60,000 nucleotides of DNA from Adiantum capillus-veneris (GCA_014529385.2 CM043964.1:2777497-2837496), one strand, 5' to 3'; shown: positions 1 through 11,898, counted from the first letter of the stretch. The notes: a model not told the origin generated them from the letters alone. Translations and numbers: made by a program.

Positions 1-894
1 GGATAGTGGTTGATTGGATGCTGACATGTCAGGCCTTGTAGGCGATGGTTTCACATGCCCTTATAGGGCAACACTTTTATGAGGGTGAAGATGGGGCACC
101 AACAATGCTGTCCATGCTCCCGTGGGGGTCTCTTACACGTGGTGAGTTGCTTGGAGAACAAACAAGGCCGGGAATAGCAAGGAGGGGCATTCCATGCACG
201 GGGGCCGAGAATAGAAAAAGTAGCGGGCTAAATTGGGGGGGCTCACACGCCCAAATGGGGTTTTTGTGCCCGTTGTCTTGGGGGGCGTTTTTGGCACCTT
301 CGGGGGAGCTCTCGGTTGGGAGGAAGAAGCGGCCAAGTTTTTGCACAAGGGGGGAGTTTTTTTCCATGAGCGGAGAACTTGGAGGGGTTTTTCGAGACTA
401 TAAAGGAGCGGAAGAGGATTCTATTTTGGGAGCGAGCCAAAGGAGGAGAAGACGGAGCTCGAGGCGGAGCTCCTAGCAGTGGAGAAGGAGAGGAGCTTGC
501 AGATAGTTTTTTTGGAGCCAACGAGGGCTTTGACGACAATGTTTTTTCTTTTGCTTGCCTCTCTCAGCAAGAAGAGCCGCACGAACGGTGAAGCCAAAAT
601 TGCCAGATTTGTGTTGCTAGAGGTTGCCATTCCAAGCCGGATGTTGTCTAGGTTTCATGGATGTTTGTAGAAGGTTTTTTTGTAGTAATTGAAGCAAATT
701 ATGTCGGTTCTTGGTGATGTTTACTCCCTTTTTCTCTTTTCTATGTTCCAACTGTGTGGTGCTGGTGTTCGATATGTGTGGCCTTCTCGAGCCTCTATGT
801 GTGTGAGAGAGAAAGAGTGAGCAGTGTGTGATGCGGCACGGTCGTAAATGGGACCAAAGTGGATTGTTGTAAATTGTGTGAGTTTTGAAGGTGA
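1..894. other. No recognisable gene; G-rich unassigned DNA
   Basis: The first 600 bases are G-rich and purine-rich, with runs such as GGGGGG near 235 and 280 and a GAGCGGAAGAGG-like stretch at 405-500. Open frames exist on both strands (for example 45-476 plus), but their translations are low-complexity and match no family I know. I see no LTR end, tRNA or clear promoter. It is probably transposon leader or LTR sequence, because the adjoining block at 895-1010 recurs elsewhere in the window. Confidence 0.4.
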
Positions 895-1010
895 ACTCTA
901 GTGGATTGGGGTGCAGTGGTTATCCTCGCTATAGAGAGGAAAATTGTTTGGTTCTGGGTGTGTTCCCCTTTCCCCCTATCCAACGTATATAGATCTCAAT
1001 GAAGCAATCA
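895..1010 (+). repeat. Dispersed repeat block, second copy at 23425-23545
   Basis: Both copies share GCTATAGAGAGG, then a G/T-rich stretch, then TGTGTTCCCC followed by TTCCCCCT, then AGAAGCAATCA or GAAGCAATCA. They are in the same orientation and roughly 70% alike by eye. The upstream sequence in both is G/T-rich with short GA tracts. This suggests two old copies of one element's end (LTR or leader), but I found no paired terminus or target duplication. Confidence 0.45.
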
Positions 1011-2199
1011 TCATAGGTGTTCCCTCGATGCCAAATTACAAAGCAGTTCCACATTTGCAAGAAGATACTTTAAAGTTTAAACTTAACGATACCTCTTATG
1101 CCACTCCATTGACACAAACTGATTACATATGGGAGGTATAGCTCATTGTTGCAGCTAAGCAGCCAACGATAAAGCCAACACTTGAACGACACTTTGATAG
1201 AAAATCCACAAAGAAGGTATGGGTGAAGATGTACATCATGGCAAACAAGCCTAAGCAGATATGGACACCCAAGGCCGCAACTCTTGAAGTGGCAACCCAA
1301 GCAAAGCGATAACATCCTCCAAAAAAATCTTGATAACCTTGATGCACTTATACTTGGAAGCGGCAATCAAAATGATAGAAAAAACCTAAAGTAAGGTGCC
1401 CCAAGTATCAATGGACTCCAAAACAAACAGAATTAAATCAACCTCAACCAATAATTACAATCGGACAATGGAGACCAAAACAACCGATTTGACAACTAGC
1501 TTGTCAGTCTCCACCACCAATCATGACCACCAAGTATACGTGGGTAACATAGAAGCCAAAAACAACATAAATCACGACAAAGGTACTCCCACAACCAACA
1601 ATCAAAGAAGAGTGCATCATCTTCAAACACATTTGTTTGGACCACGTAGTATGGATGCAGCCTTGACACCAAAAATAATTGAACCATCCATTTAGTACCT
1701 ACATCTTGCACAACATAGTATTACCCCATGCATTTATTCCATTAGCATAATGTGCCACATAACATGGCCTTGGATAGACATAATATTATGGCCCATGCAC
1801 ATTTCATAACCTTTCATCCAGAACGACTCAAAATGGGAAGAGGGGAGTAGCAACCTGCTGCTGCAAGATGATGAGCTTCAAGATGATAAGAATTCATGTG
1901 TATAGTGTATCAAGTGTATTTTTTGCTCAAATTTTTCTTTTAGTTTTCTTTTTATTTGGTTTTATTCCTTATCAGGAATAATAATAAGCCATATTGACCA
2001 AATTTTGACAATCATATGTACATATGAGTGTGAGGAATAACTTTGGCTAATTTTTGGCCAAATAATAATAAATTTTAATAACTTTCTTTAATTTTATGCT
2101 AGTAAGGATAAAATATTAATAAAACTACTCAAGAAAGTTAAAATTGAGTTTGAAAGAAAATGCTAGCAAGAGCTTCAAGCATGTCAAGAAGATTCAATT
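1011..2199. other. AT-rich unassigned stretch
   Basis: I see no gene here. Small open frames (944-1141 plus, 1396-1695 plus, 1070-1366 minus) are threonine/asparagine-rich or otherwise uninformative. From about 1,910 the sequence becomes strongly AT-rich up to the truncated edge of the copia fragment at about 2,200. Confidence 0.4.
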
Positions 2200-2932
2200 T
2201 TAAACCTGTTCCATGGGAGTGGCAATAGGGTTACAATCATCAAGTCCAAACTTACATAGCAATGTCTCTATGTAGCTTTTCTGACACAAAGCAATACCAC
2301 CATCATACTGCTTAAACTGTATACCCAAGTAATGATGCAACAGCCCCAAATCTTTCATCTTGAAAGTAGCATTCAAATCAGCCTTAAATTCAGCAATATG
2401 TCTCTCATTTGGTCCAATGATCAGCAAATCATCCACATAAAGAATCACAATGAGAAGTACATCACCCTCATGCTTTACATACAATGTGCTTTCTATTGGA
2501 CTGTTACAAAAGCCTCGTTGACCGAATGAGTGTCAACTTTCTCATACCAAGCACAAGGAGATTGCTTCAACCCATACAAAGCTTTCTTACATCTGCACAT
2601 TGTATCCTCTTGTCCTTTCTCGAAAAAATCACTAGGCTGCATGACATAAACTTCCTCAAATATTTTACCATTCAAGAAATATGTTACCAATTAAGAAAGC
2701 AATAACAATGTCTGAGTGATGTACATCCCAACCAAAATAATCTACCAATGCACATAGAAAATGCACAGTAGTCATACGCAAGTGGGAAAATATTCTCTTC
2801 ATAATCTATGTCTTTTTGTTGGGCATAACCTTTTGCAACAAGTCGAGACTTATAGCGATCAATCTCACCATCTGGATTGCGTTTCAACTTGTAAACCCAC
2901 TTTGTACCAATGGCCTTTTTTCTAGGAGGCAA
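2200..2932 (-). pseudogene. copia A1 reverse transcriptase remnant
   Basis: Translated minus-strand pieces read GTKWVYKLKRNPDGEIDRYK, LYGLKQSPCAWYEK and LYVDDLLIIG, the canonical order of copia RT motifs including the YVDD catalytic centre. Near 2,680-2,700 a small extra segment interrupts the motif that normally reads AFLNGDIFEE. RNase H is absent because the fragment ends at about 2,200. Confidence 0.75.
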
Positions 2933-2999
2933 ATCGCATAGAGTCCATGTGTCATTTTCTATAAGTGCATCATATTATGATTGCATGGCAGTCATCCAA

Positions 3000-4867
3000 T
3001 TCTTTGATTTATGTGCTTATCAAAAGACGGACGTTCCTCAACATCATGTAAGCTAGACACAACCAAAGCATAACAATCTGATGCATAAGATGCATGGCAA
3101 GAACCTGAACGAGTACGACTAAAAAAAGGTGCATCCAATTTACTATCATGCAAAGTATTCACCAGCCATTTAGGCCTACCTCTAGCCTGATCATTCTCAA
3201 CCCTTTCCTCATCAAGTACATCATGTACATCTGTATCAATAATAGGCCGATCTGTAACATTTTCAGAAACCCCCATAGGCTGTATATTTGCCTCATTGGA
3301 ATTTACATTTGAACTTCCACCACTGAAAAGAGGCAACAAAGTGTCATAAATGTCATGCGAGCTTACATTACTATATCTAGTACATGACAGCAAGGGTTGA
3401 ACAAAATCTTCCACAAACACAACATCCCATGAGACCAAGATATGCTTTGTTTGCGGATGGTAAAGGCTGTAACCTTTGCTTTCATCACTATAACCAACAA
3501 AAATACATTTGACAGCCTTATCATCAAACTTTATGTGTTGTGTTTGTGGCGCCAAAGCATATGCCAAACAACCAAAAACACGCACGTGCTCAATAGAAGT
3601 CTTTCTATCATCCCATGCTTCATATGGAGTAATAGAATGCAAAGCATTGTAGGACACCTGTTAAGTATATAAGTGGCACACATGATGGCCTCAAGCCAAA
3701 AACAATGTGGCAAAGCTTGACTTTTGACCATACATTGTGCCATTTCCGTAAGTGACTTGTTTTTCCTCTCAGCAACACCATTTTATTGAGGCATATAAGG
3801 CACTGTACATTGTTTTTTTATCCCACGACTAGCCAAAAATGCATTAAATTCATGAGACATAAACTCCCCTCCCTCGATCAGAACGGAGGGTGCCCATAGT
3901 ACATTTCCAGATATTTTTAGACATATCCAAAAATTGTTTGAAGCACATAAATACTTCGGACTTCACTTTAATAAAAAATACCCATGCATGCCTGGAGTAA
4001 TCATCAATGAAAGTCACAAAGTAAAGGTAATTACCCAAGGACGGAGTTTGCTTGGGCCCACAAACATCACTATGCACAAGCTGTAACCTCCATGTGGCCC
4101 TAATTGAACTTCAAACGTTGCTTCTTACCCAAAATATAGCCTTCCCAAACATGTTTGACAGGTGCTTCACGAGGTGTCAAAGAAGCAACCATATCAGATT
4201 TTTACAAACACAACAAATGGGCAAAATTCAAATGTCCAAAACGTGCATGCCAAAGTTTTGCATCTAAAATAGCCTTAGAATCCACAATTGCATTTGCAAA
4301 TTTTTTCCCACACTTGTCATACAAAGTGAGCTTATACAGCCCATGACATAGAATGCCAAATGCAACAATTCATCACCAAAATGAGATCATGTACTATACA
4401 TCTGTCATCCACAAATTTGACTACAAGACCAAGTCTAGGAAGTGTAGAAAATTCTTCTTGATCCCAAGTACATAAAGTGCATCAACAAGTGTAAAACAAC
4501 TACCGATTGTAGTAGTAAGCACAATCTTTCCAACTCCATGAACTGGATAAGAGGAATTGTTGGCACAAGTGACTAAATTCCCATGAAGGACAGACTCAAG
4601 AGAGGTGAACAAATCATGATGTGAGGTAATGTGCTTTGTACCACCACTGTCAAAATACCTCACATGTGAATTTGGAGCAACAACTGACATGCATGCATCA
4701 TGGACAACAGGATTATAGGTACACTTTGCACTAAAAGCCCATGCTGCATCAACATCAGCCTCATAGTCTCCTTTCACAGAAGACTCAACAATAGATGTTT
4801 TTGTAGTGGAACCATCATTTGTAGTAGAAACACCCTATTTCTTCTTAGCCTCTTTGGCCTTCAACTT
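3000..4867 (-). pseudogene. copia A1 protease and integrase remnant
   Basis: The frame at 4421-4777 carries the retropepsin active site as DSGG (DSGA in A2) followed by TKHITSHHDLFTSL. At 3850-4077 are the integrase markers HSDVCGP and SDRG, the first and second acidic positions of the DDE core. The frame at 2992-3657 holds the integrase C-terminal region (TPYEAWDDRKTS, VFGCLAYA) and the variable linker to RT. Frame changes separate these blocks. In a working copia element this polyprotein would mature the particle and integrate the cDNA in the nucleus; this copy cannot. Confidence 0.75.
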
Positions 4868-5552
4868 AGGACACTGCTTGATTAGGTGATCGTTAGCTTT
4901 AGAATAATGGCAACGCATCTTCTTTTTGCCCTTATCACCAGAATTTCCAGAAGAATTGCTTCCAACAGAAGCATTAGGAATGTGTGATTATACACTTGCA
5001 GAATAACCATAATAAGTGGCTGCATTGTTGTTACCACCTTTTCTTTGAGCAGTATAATAAAGGCATGTTCAACTGCACGCTATCTAATCTTGTTTTTTCT
5101 AGAAAGTGACTCTTGAAACATCAATGCGCATAATGCATCAAAATTGACAACTTCAAGATTTCCTTGGGTCATAAGTCTCCAAGTACTAGAATAAGTTTGG
5201 TAAGAATCTGGAAAGGCATCAAGAACAATCTACACAAGGGAACTCTCAGAAATGACTTCTCTTGTAGAAATAAGTTGCTCATTGATATCTTGATACCAAC
5301 AAGGAAAGTGTCCATGCCATCTTCCTCATGCATAATCTTTTATGCAGCAATGCAATTTTAGCCTCGTTGCGACTCGCATAAAGACCATCCAAAATATCCC
5401 AAGCCTGTTTTGCAGATTTTGTTGAACGAATGTGAGGAATAATAGTGCGCTTCACAGAAAACACAATCAAAGCATGAGCCTAGTTATCTTTTACATCCCA
5501 ACGAGCTTGTTCTAGCATAGGCAAAACAACTCTAGCAGTAGCAATCTTTTCC
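4868..5552 (-). pseudogene. copia A1 gag remnant with damaged zinc knuckle
   Basis: Gag packages element RNA into cytoplasmic virus-like particles. The remnant includes the KRTIIPHIRS-KSAKQAWDIL segment also seen in A2 gag (5279-5470 minus). Near 4870-4917 lies the CCHC knuckle. Its second cysteine is serine here (CHYSKANDH against CHYCKANDH in A2), so the zinc site is broken. The N-terminal third is missing because the fragment ends at 5,552. Several frameshifts lie between 4,917 and 5,280. Identity rests on the side-by-side comparison with A2. Confidence 0.75.
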
Positions 5553-6500
5553 ATAGTGAGCTACATCAATCAGCAAAAATCACCTAAACACTATGGTTAT
5601 CTTCCCTTTTTCACTATAGTAGGCGTGTGTGAGTTAGGGGACTTTTCCATATCTCCTTGAAAATTATTAGCTAGCTTGTCACTGCGCTAGTTGAGCAAAA
5701 AAATAATACAAATAAAAATATATTATGGCCCATTTGTGTGTAAACATTTTAGTGTAAAGAGAGCTTAAATATAGGTATTTTTATTATTATTATTTTGGTA
5801 ATTATTTAAATATTTTTACCTAGATGTGCATTATTCTCCTAAGTATGCTATGTACATTTACTCACCATTACCATAAATTTTCTTACCATTGTGCGTACCT
5901 TTTATTCTATAAATAAAATCTTTTCGTCCAAGCCTCTGTAAATTTTGGTGTGAACCAACTCCAAAAAAATCACAAAAATACCTTTCACCCAATCATTCTT
6001 TTTTACTAGATTAGTATTTTCTACAAGTATTTTCTCTTACCCAAAGTATATAAATAGAAACAATAAATACAAATGAGGGCTCCCTCATTTGATTCGCCTA
6101 TATTTTTATATTTATATACATGTGACACTATTCTAGTTCCATGAATTGTTTATGGACTAACCTATTTTTTTCCCATCATATCCATATATCATATTTAGTC
6201 CATGAGCTGAATAATGTCCTCAATTGGTTTCGTAATTTTTGAAGCTAACACCAGTGAGATATGATTTTTTTGGTGAACCCCAGTCTGTCCACATTTTCTC
6301 ACAAGTCACCCCTAATCTTCTCTCACCTCCCTTCATACTTTCACACACAAACACTCATTCCTCTATATCCCTCACTCAATCTTACACCTTCCATGGTTTC
6401 TTGCACCCTCTTCACCATTAACTTCCCCTCTCACCTGCATAGCTCTTATAGGAACTTCTACATGTACATGCACCATCTCTATGTCTCTCTCTACCACTTC
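5553..6500 (+). repeat. Repeat family B, copy 1
   Basis: This block matches, in opposite orientation, the right half of the insertion inside copia A2 (about 13100-14327). Shared landmarks in order are CCATAGTGAG at the edge, GTGTGAGTTAGGGGACTTTT, CATATCTCCTT, TATTATGGCCCAT, TTTAAATATTT-TACCTAG and CTCACCATTACC. Identity is roughly 75% by eye. The edge at CCATAGTGAG sits exactly where copia A1 is cut off. No coding capacity is visible beyond short serine/proline/histidine frames. It may be a non-autonomous element or an LTR; the far boundary (near 6,420-6,500) is uncertain. Confidence 0.65.
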
Positions 6501-7335
6501 TAAGTTACAATTCTATCTTACCTCTTCTTAAAATAAATGAAACTCAGCATGCAAACCATGCTTAATCTATCTGAGAAAGTGATCGAGCTTTGGAGCATAC
6601 AAATTATTTTGGATCATCAAATGAGCAAGTTATGGCTAGTGGAAAATTTGTTGGGGGTCAGTCGTGGAGCACTCTAATCGCACTAGAAGGCATGCCACCA
6701 AGTGTTTTTTTGGCTTTAACAAGGTTCAAGAAGGTATTTTATGATGTGTGCAACCACTGGGATTTGATGGCTTGTCAAACAGAGTCACGGTTGCCAAGTT
6801 ACGGACCAGAGAAGATTGGTGCATTTGATGGTGAGAAGGTGTCGATTTTTTCTAGTTTTGGCGGCATCGATTGGAGGGCCTGGCAAAGTCAAAGGTGACA
6901 AAGATTGAGAGGTTTAGAGTCGGAAATGGGAGATTCTAGTTGTATGTTGCAGTTTGGTCATCAGCTTTGTGAGCTGGGATTGGTGACTAGCTAAAGCTAG
7001 TGCATTTTATTGGGTTTTAAGGGGTGGGACATTGTGGACTCGCCATGTGGTAGCCACCAGATCCCATACGCAGAAATAGAGGCTTGGTTGGACGGCTTGG
7101 AAGTCTCAAAAAAAATGTATCAAGGACCGGGGAGCTTGAAGTCAGCAATGTGAGGTTCTAATGGGCTTAGCGGCTCGACCATCGGCCACAAATGGAAGTG
7201 CTCTGAAGGAGGCCCAATGTGGTGGAAAAATTTTAAATTTAAGAGGAATTTTTAGCTCACAAGAAGAGGAGGGGTTCTTGGGCTGCCGTGGACGTGCCAT
7301 GTGGCAACCAAGGGATCCCCTATGCGTGGGCTCGG
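6501..7335. other. Unassigned, with a weak internal duplication
   Basis: An open frame at 6590-6898 (plus) gives a 102-residue product I cannot assign. Two stretches, about 7020-7090 and 7265-7335, resemble each other: each has a G-rich opening, then CGCCATGTGG or GTGCCATGTGG, GTAGCCACCAG or CAACCAAGG, then GATCCC. This suggests an old local duplication. No RNA gene or promoter is visible. Confidence 0.35.
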
Positions 7336-7339
7336 GCTA

Positions 7340-7450
7340 GGTAAGGAGTGTTACCAAACGGTGAGCAAACATTCTCGAGCAAAGAAAAAACTGAGCGACT
7401 TTTTCATAAGCATTGAGCTTTGTTATTGGTAGCAACAGAGAGAAAGATCA
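7340..7450 (+). repeat. Dispersed repeat fragment, second copy at 34262-34365
   Basis: Both copies contain TTACCAA, GTGAGCAAACATTCT or ATGAGCAAACATTCT, GAGCA-AGAAAAAAC, GAGCGAC or AAGCGAC, and a GCTTTGTT block, in the same order and orientation, at about 75% identity by eye. It is probably the end of an unidentified transposon. Confidence 0.45.
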
Positions 7451-7735
7451 TAGATTGAGAGCACACGCAATAAGGAGCGAGACATGAAGGGTGAGAGAGA
7501 GCAAAATATGAACCATTACACTTTGCATAAGCACATGCAATTGTTTCCTCTAAAACCAATATAAAGTAATATTTGACACCACAACAATTTCAATTTACAT
7601 TAGCACATGTTGACATCTCCTCTAATATCATGAACCTCGTTGTGTTTCAACATTAGCTAGTGGACAATTTTCATGCAATGGGAAATTTTAAAAAGGATAA
7701 CAACCAATTAAGCTACAAACATATCAAGTTAGAAA

Positions 7736-7962
7736 TGTTACCATATACATGTGGTAGTGATGTGTGTGAACACACTAGGACCGCCGGGGCATTTTTTACC
7801 TCTTTAGGAGGTTTTTTCCCCCGTGCATTGTATATATGCCCATCACTCTAGGGCTATCTATCTTTCCATTGCACACTAAGTAACACACTCTCTATTGTGT
7901 GCCTTGAGCTTCCTTCGTCTTCTCCAAGCTGTGTGTGTTTCTCTGCAACCCTAATTCCAACA
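7736..7962 (+). repeat. 5' LTR of copia A2
   Basis: 227 bp, TG...CA ended, preceded by AGAAA and followed directly by the primer site. It is the same family as 15199-15374, 17017-17243 and (minus) 30977-31202. In a working element it carries the promoter and RNA ends. Confidence 0.92.
7829..7838 (+). promoter_or_regulatory. TATA-like box in the 5' LTR
   Basis: TTGTATATATG lies mid-LTR, a usual place for the U3 promoter of short copia LTRs. In the middle and 3' LTRs the run is TTGTATATACG. Function is inferred from position only. Confidence 0.4.
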
Positions 7963-7980
7963 ATTGGTATTAGAGCAGGT
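7963..7980 (+). promoter_or_regulatory. Primer binding site, initiator-Met-tRNA type
   Basis: Right after the LTR comes ATTGGTATTAGAGCAGGT. The TGGTAT-AGAGC core is the common plant site complementary to the 3' end of initiator methionine tRNA, where minus-strand DNA synthesis starts. It differs from the usual TGGTATCAGAGC by one C-to-T change. Confidence 0.85.
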
Positions 7981-8224
7981 CACGTCCTCCTGGGCTTAGT
8001 CGCCAGCTGCTCCAGCACACGCCTGCTCACTTTCTCCGATCCGTTTCCACTACGGGCAGTACTGCACAGGCTATTTCGTCATTTTGTGCAGATTTTCTGT
8101 CAGTGCCGTTTTCTGCATAACAGGTGCCTTATAGTCTTCTACGGTTTGTGCTATATAGCACAAGTTGTTCCCGCTCCATTTCTCCTATTTTTGGGCAATT
8201 TTCACATCAGGTGCAGCATTTACC

Positions 8225-9072
8225 ATGGCTGACAACAACAACACAGATGTGTTCAAGATGTTTGCTGCTGAGGACAGATTGGATGGGGACAACTACCCTA
8301 TGTGGGCTTATATGATGCAACATGTTCTTGTGTCAAAAGGTGTCTGGAACATTGTGCAGGGCATTGATGTACGTCCTGGTTCTGAAGATGTAGGCGATGT
8401 TGAGGATGTTGCAGGTCTTGCTGCAAGGATTGCAGCTGTTAGATTTGTTTTGCCTACGGCAGAACAAGCTCGTTGGGATGTTAAGGATGCGCAGGCTCAT
8501 GCATTGATTGCGTTGTTTGTGAAGCGCACCATTATTCCTCACATCCGTTCAGCAAAATCTGCAAAACAGGCTTGGGATATTCTAGCAGGTCTTTATGCAA
8601 GCCGCAATGAAGCTAAAATTTCTTTGCTGTGTAAAGAGCTAGAGTCGAAGATTATGCATGAGGAAGATGATATGGACACTTTCCTTGCTAGTGTCAAGGA
8701 TATCAATGAGCAACTCATTTCTGCAGGTGAAGTCATTTCGGACAGTTCCCTTGTGCAGACTGTTCTTGATGCCTTACCAGATTCCTACCAGACTTTTGCT
8801 AGTACTTGGAGACTGATGACCCAAGGAAATCCTGAAGTTGTCAAGTTTGATGCATTATGCACATTGCTGTTGCAAGAGTCACTTTCTAGAAAAAACAGGA
8901 CTAGGCAGCGTGCAGTTGAACAGGCTTTTATTGCTTCTCAAAGAAAGGGTGGTAACAGTAATGCAGCCAAGCCACTTCTTATGGTTCTGCTGCGAGTGGC
9001 AAAAATTTTGTTCCTAATGCTTCTGCTAGCAGCACTTCGTCTGGCAATTCTGGTGATAAGGGAAAAAAGAAG
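8225..9072 (+). pseudogene. copia A2 gag, frameshifted before the zinc knuckle
   Basis: The start is the ATG at 8225 (MADNNNTDVFKMF), which sits in a good context and matches the gag start of A3. The product has the copia gag (UBN2-type) fold signature: LDGDNYPMWAYMMQHVL near residue 20, KSAKQAWDIL near 110, then LLCKELESKIMHEEDD, and VLDALPDSYQTFAST around 175. Near 8,970 the bases AGCCA occur twice in a row where A1 has them once. This 5-bp duplication throws the frame, so the knuckle (CHYCKANDHLIKSC, from 9073) continues in another frame. Gag would form the cytoplasmic particle. Confidence 0.85.
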
Positions 9073-11725
9073 ATGCGTTGCCATTATTGTAAAGCCAATG
9101 ATCACTTGATCAAGTCGTGTCCTAAGTTGAAGGCCAAAGAGGCTAAGAAGAAAGAGGGTGGTTCCACTACAAATGCAGCCATTGTTGAGTCTTCTGTGAA
9201 AGGAGATTGTGATGCTGATGTTGATGCAGAATGGGATTTTAGCGCAGAGTGCACTTACAATCCTGCTGTCCATGATGCATGCTTGTCAGTTGCTGCAGAT
9301 TCACATGTGTGGTATTTCGACAGTGGTGCTACAAAGCACATTACCTCACATCGTGAATTGTTTACCTCTCTCGAGTCTGTCCCTCATGGGAATTCAGTCA
9401 CTTGTGCCAACAATGCCTCTTATCCAGTTCAGGGAGTTGGAAAGATTGTGCTCACTGCTGCTAATGGCAGTTCCTTCACACTTGTTGATGCACTTTATGT
9501 ACCTAGGATCAAGAAGAATCTCTTGTCTGTATCCGCACTTGCTAGACTTGGACTTGTAGTCAAATTTGTGGATGACAGATGTACAGTTCATGATCTCAGT
9601 TTTGGTGATGAAATTGTTGCATCTGGGCTTTTGTGCCGTGGGCTGTATAAGCTCACTTTGTATGACAAGTGTGGACAAAATTTTACAAATGCTGTTGCAG
9701 ATTCAAGGGCTATTTCAGATGCAAAACTTTGGCATGCACGTTTTGGTCATCTGAATTTTTCCAGTTTGCTGCGTTTGCAAAAATCTGATATGGTTGCTTC
9801 TTTGCCGCCTCTTGAAGCACCTGTCAAACATGTTTGTGAAGGCTGTATTTTGGGTAAAATGCAGCGTTCTAAGTTTCCAAAGGATGGTTCAGTTAGGGCC
9901 ACATGCAGGTTGCAGCTTGTGCATAGTGATGTTTGTGGGCCCATGCAAACTCCGTCCTTGGGCAATTACCTGTACTTTGTGACTTTCATTGATGATTACT
10001 CCAGGCATGCATGGGTATTTCCGCTTAAAGCGAAGTCCGAAGTTTTTATGTGCTTCAAACAATTTTTGGCTATGGTTGAAAATGTCTCTAAATGTACTAT
10101 GGGCACCCTCCGTTCCGATCGAGGGGGGGAGTATATGTCTCATGAATTTAATGCATTTCTGGCTAGTCGTGGGATAAAACACCAATGTACAGTGCCTTAT
10201 ACACCTCAGCAAAATGGTGTTGCTGAGAGGAAAAACAGGTCACTAACGGAAATGGCACGATGTATGGTCAAAAGTCAAGCTTTGCCGCATTCTTTTTGGC
10301 TTGAGGCCATCATGTGTGCCACTTATGTACTTAACAGGTGTCCTACGAAAGCGTTGTAGTCTATTACTCCATATGAAGCATGGCATGATAGAAAACCTTC
10401 TATTGAGCACATGCGTGTTTTTGGCTGTTTGGCATATGCTTTGGTGCCACAAGTGCAGCGCAGAAAATTGGATGATAAGGCTGTCAAATGTATTTTTGTT
10501 GGTTATAGTGCTGAAAGCAAAGGTTACAGGTTGTATCATCCGCAAACAAAACGTATTTTGGTTTCACGGGATGTAGTGTTTGTGGAAGACTCTGTTCAGC
10601 CCTTGCTGTCATGTACTAGAGACAGTAATGTAAGCTCACAGGACATTTATGACACTTTGTTGCCTCTTTTCAGTGGTGGAAATACGAATGTAAGTTCCAA
10701 TGAGGCAAATGTACAGCCTATGGGGGTTTCTGAAAATGTTTTAGAACAGCCTATTACTGATGCAGATGTACATGATGTACTTGATGAGGAAAGGGCTGAA
10801 AATGAGCAGGCTAGAGGTATGCCAAAATGGCTGGTGCACACTTTGTGTGACAGTAAATTGGATGCACCTTTATCTAGTCGTACTCGTTCAGGCTCTCGCC
10901 ATGCATCTTATGCATCAGATTGTTATGCTTTGACTGTGTCTAGTTTACATGATGTTGAGGAGCCTCTGTCTTTTGATGAAGCACAGAATTCAGAAAATTG
11001 GATTACTGCCATGAAATCAGAATATGATGCACTTATAGAGAATGACACATGGACTTTATGTGATTTGCCTCGTGGCAAAAAGGCCATTGGTACGAAGTGG
11101 GTTTACAAGTTGAAACGCAAGCCGGATGGTGAGATCGATCGCCATAAGGCTCGACTTGTTGCAAAGGGTTATGCACAACAAAAAGGCATAGATTATGAAG
11201 AGACTTTTGCTCCCACTTGTCGTATGACTACTGTGCGTTTTCTATGTGCATTGGCAGCTCATTTTGGTTGGGATGTACATCAATCAGACATTGTTACTAC
11301 TTTCTTGAATGGTGACATATTTGAGGAAGTTTATGTAACGCAGCCTCGCAGTTTTGTCATAAAAGGACAAGAGGACAAAGTGTGCAAATGTAAGAAGGCT
11401 TTGTATGGGTTGAAGCAATCTCCTCGTGCTTGGTATGAGAAAGCTGACACTCATTTGGTTAAACGAGGCTTTCGTAACAGTCCAACAGAAAGCACATTGT
11501 ATGTAAAGCGTGAGGATGATGTATTTCTCATTGTGGTTCTTTATGTTGATGATTTGCTGATCACTGGACCAAATGAGAGACATATTGCTGAATTTAAGGC
11601 TGATTTGAATGCTACTTTCAAGATGAAAGATTTGGGGCTGTTGCATCATTACTTGGGTATACAGTTTAAGCAGTATGATGGTGGTATTGCCTTGTGTCAG
11701 AAAAGTTACATAGAGACATTGCTAT
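9073..11725 (+). pseudogene. copia A2 knuckle, protease, integrase and first part of RT
   Basis: Domains in order: CCHC knuckle (CHYCKANDHLIKSC, 9076-9117); aspartic protease DSGATKH (about 9320); GAG-pre-integrase HHCC (HARFGHLN ... CEGCILGK); integrase core with HSDVCGP, SDRGGEY and NGVAERKNRS giving D, D and E; RT with GTKWVYKLKRKPDGE, DIVTTFLNGDIFEE (first catalytic Asp present), LYGLKQSPRAWYEK and LYVDDLLITG. An in-frame TAG at 10357-10359 interrupts integrase just after NRCPTKAL; the frame is otherwise continuous across it. The RT is then cut by the insertion starting at 11,726. Confidence 0.88.
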
Positions 11726-11898
11726 TGAGGCGGTCCGGGGCAGGCAACAAGAAGAGCAACCTCTAGACACCCTTCAAGGCTCCCGTGCTGCTCAATTGGG
11801 TTGGGGTTGGAAAAACAACAAACACACACACAAACCCGCAACCTAGCCCTACACAAATTTGGGGCACCACCTAGTTTTGGATGCGAACTAGGACGCAT

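Larger units (their letters stand above)
2200..5552 (-). mobile_element. Ty1/copia family A, fragment A1, truncated at both ends
   Basis: Read on the minus strand this is the same element as A2 (7736-17243), in the order gag, zinc knuckle, protease, integrase, reverse transcriptase. It begins inside gag at about 5,552 (counterpart near 8,420 in A2) and stops inside RT at about 2,200, just past the CCACTCCCATGGAAC segment. It has no LTR, primer site or RNase H. Frameshifts and stops break it into short frames. The right edge abuts repeat family B; the left edge abuts AT-rich DNA with no visible target duplication. It is an old, immobile remnant. Confidence 0.85.

Noticed and set aside
45-476. 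143-codon open frame at the window start as a gene
   Set aside because: Alternative and antisense frames of similar length overlap it, composition is G/purine-biased, and no domain is recognisable.
9209-9559. Alternate-frame and antisense open frames inside copia A2 (for example 9209-9559, 9394-9678, 9889-10212, 11284-11649)
   Set aside because: They are shadows of the gag-pol reading, which carries all recognised motifs.
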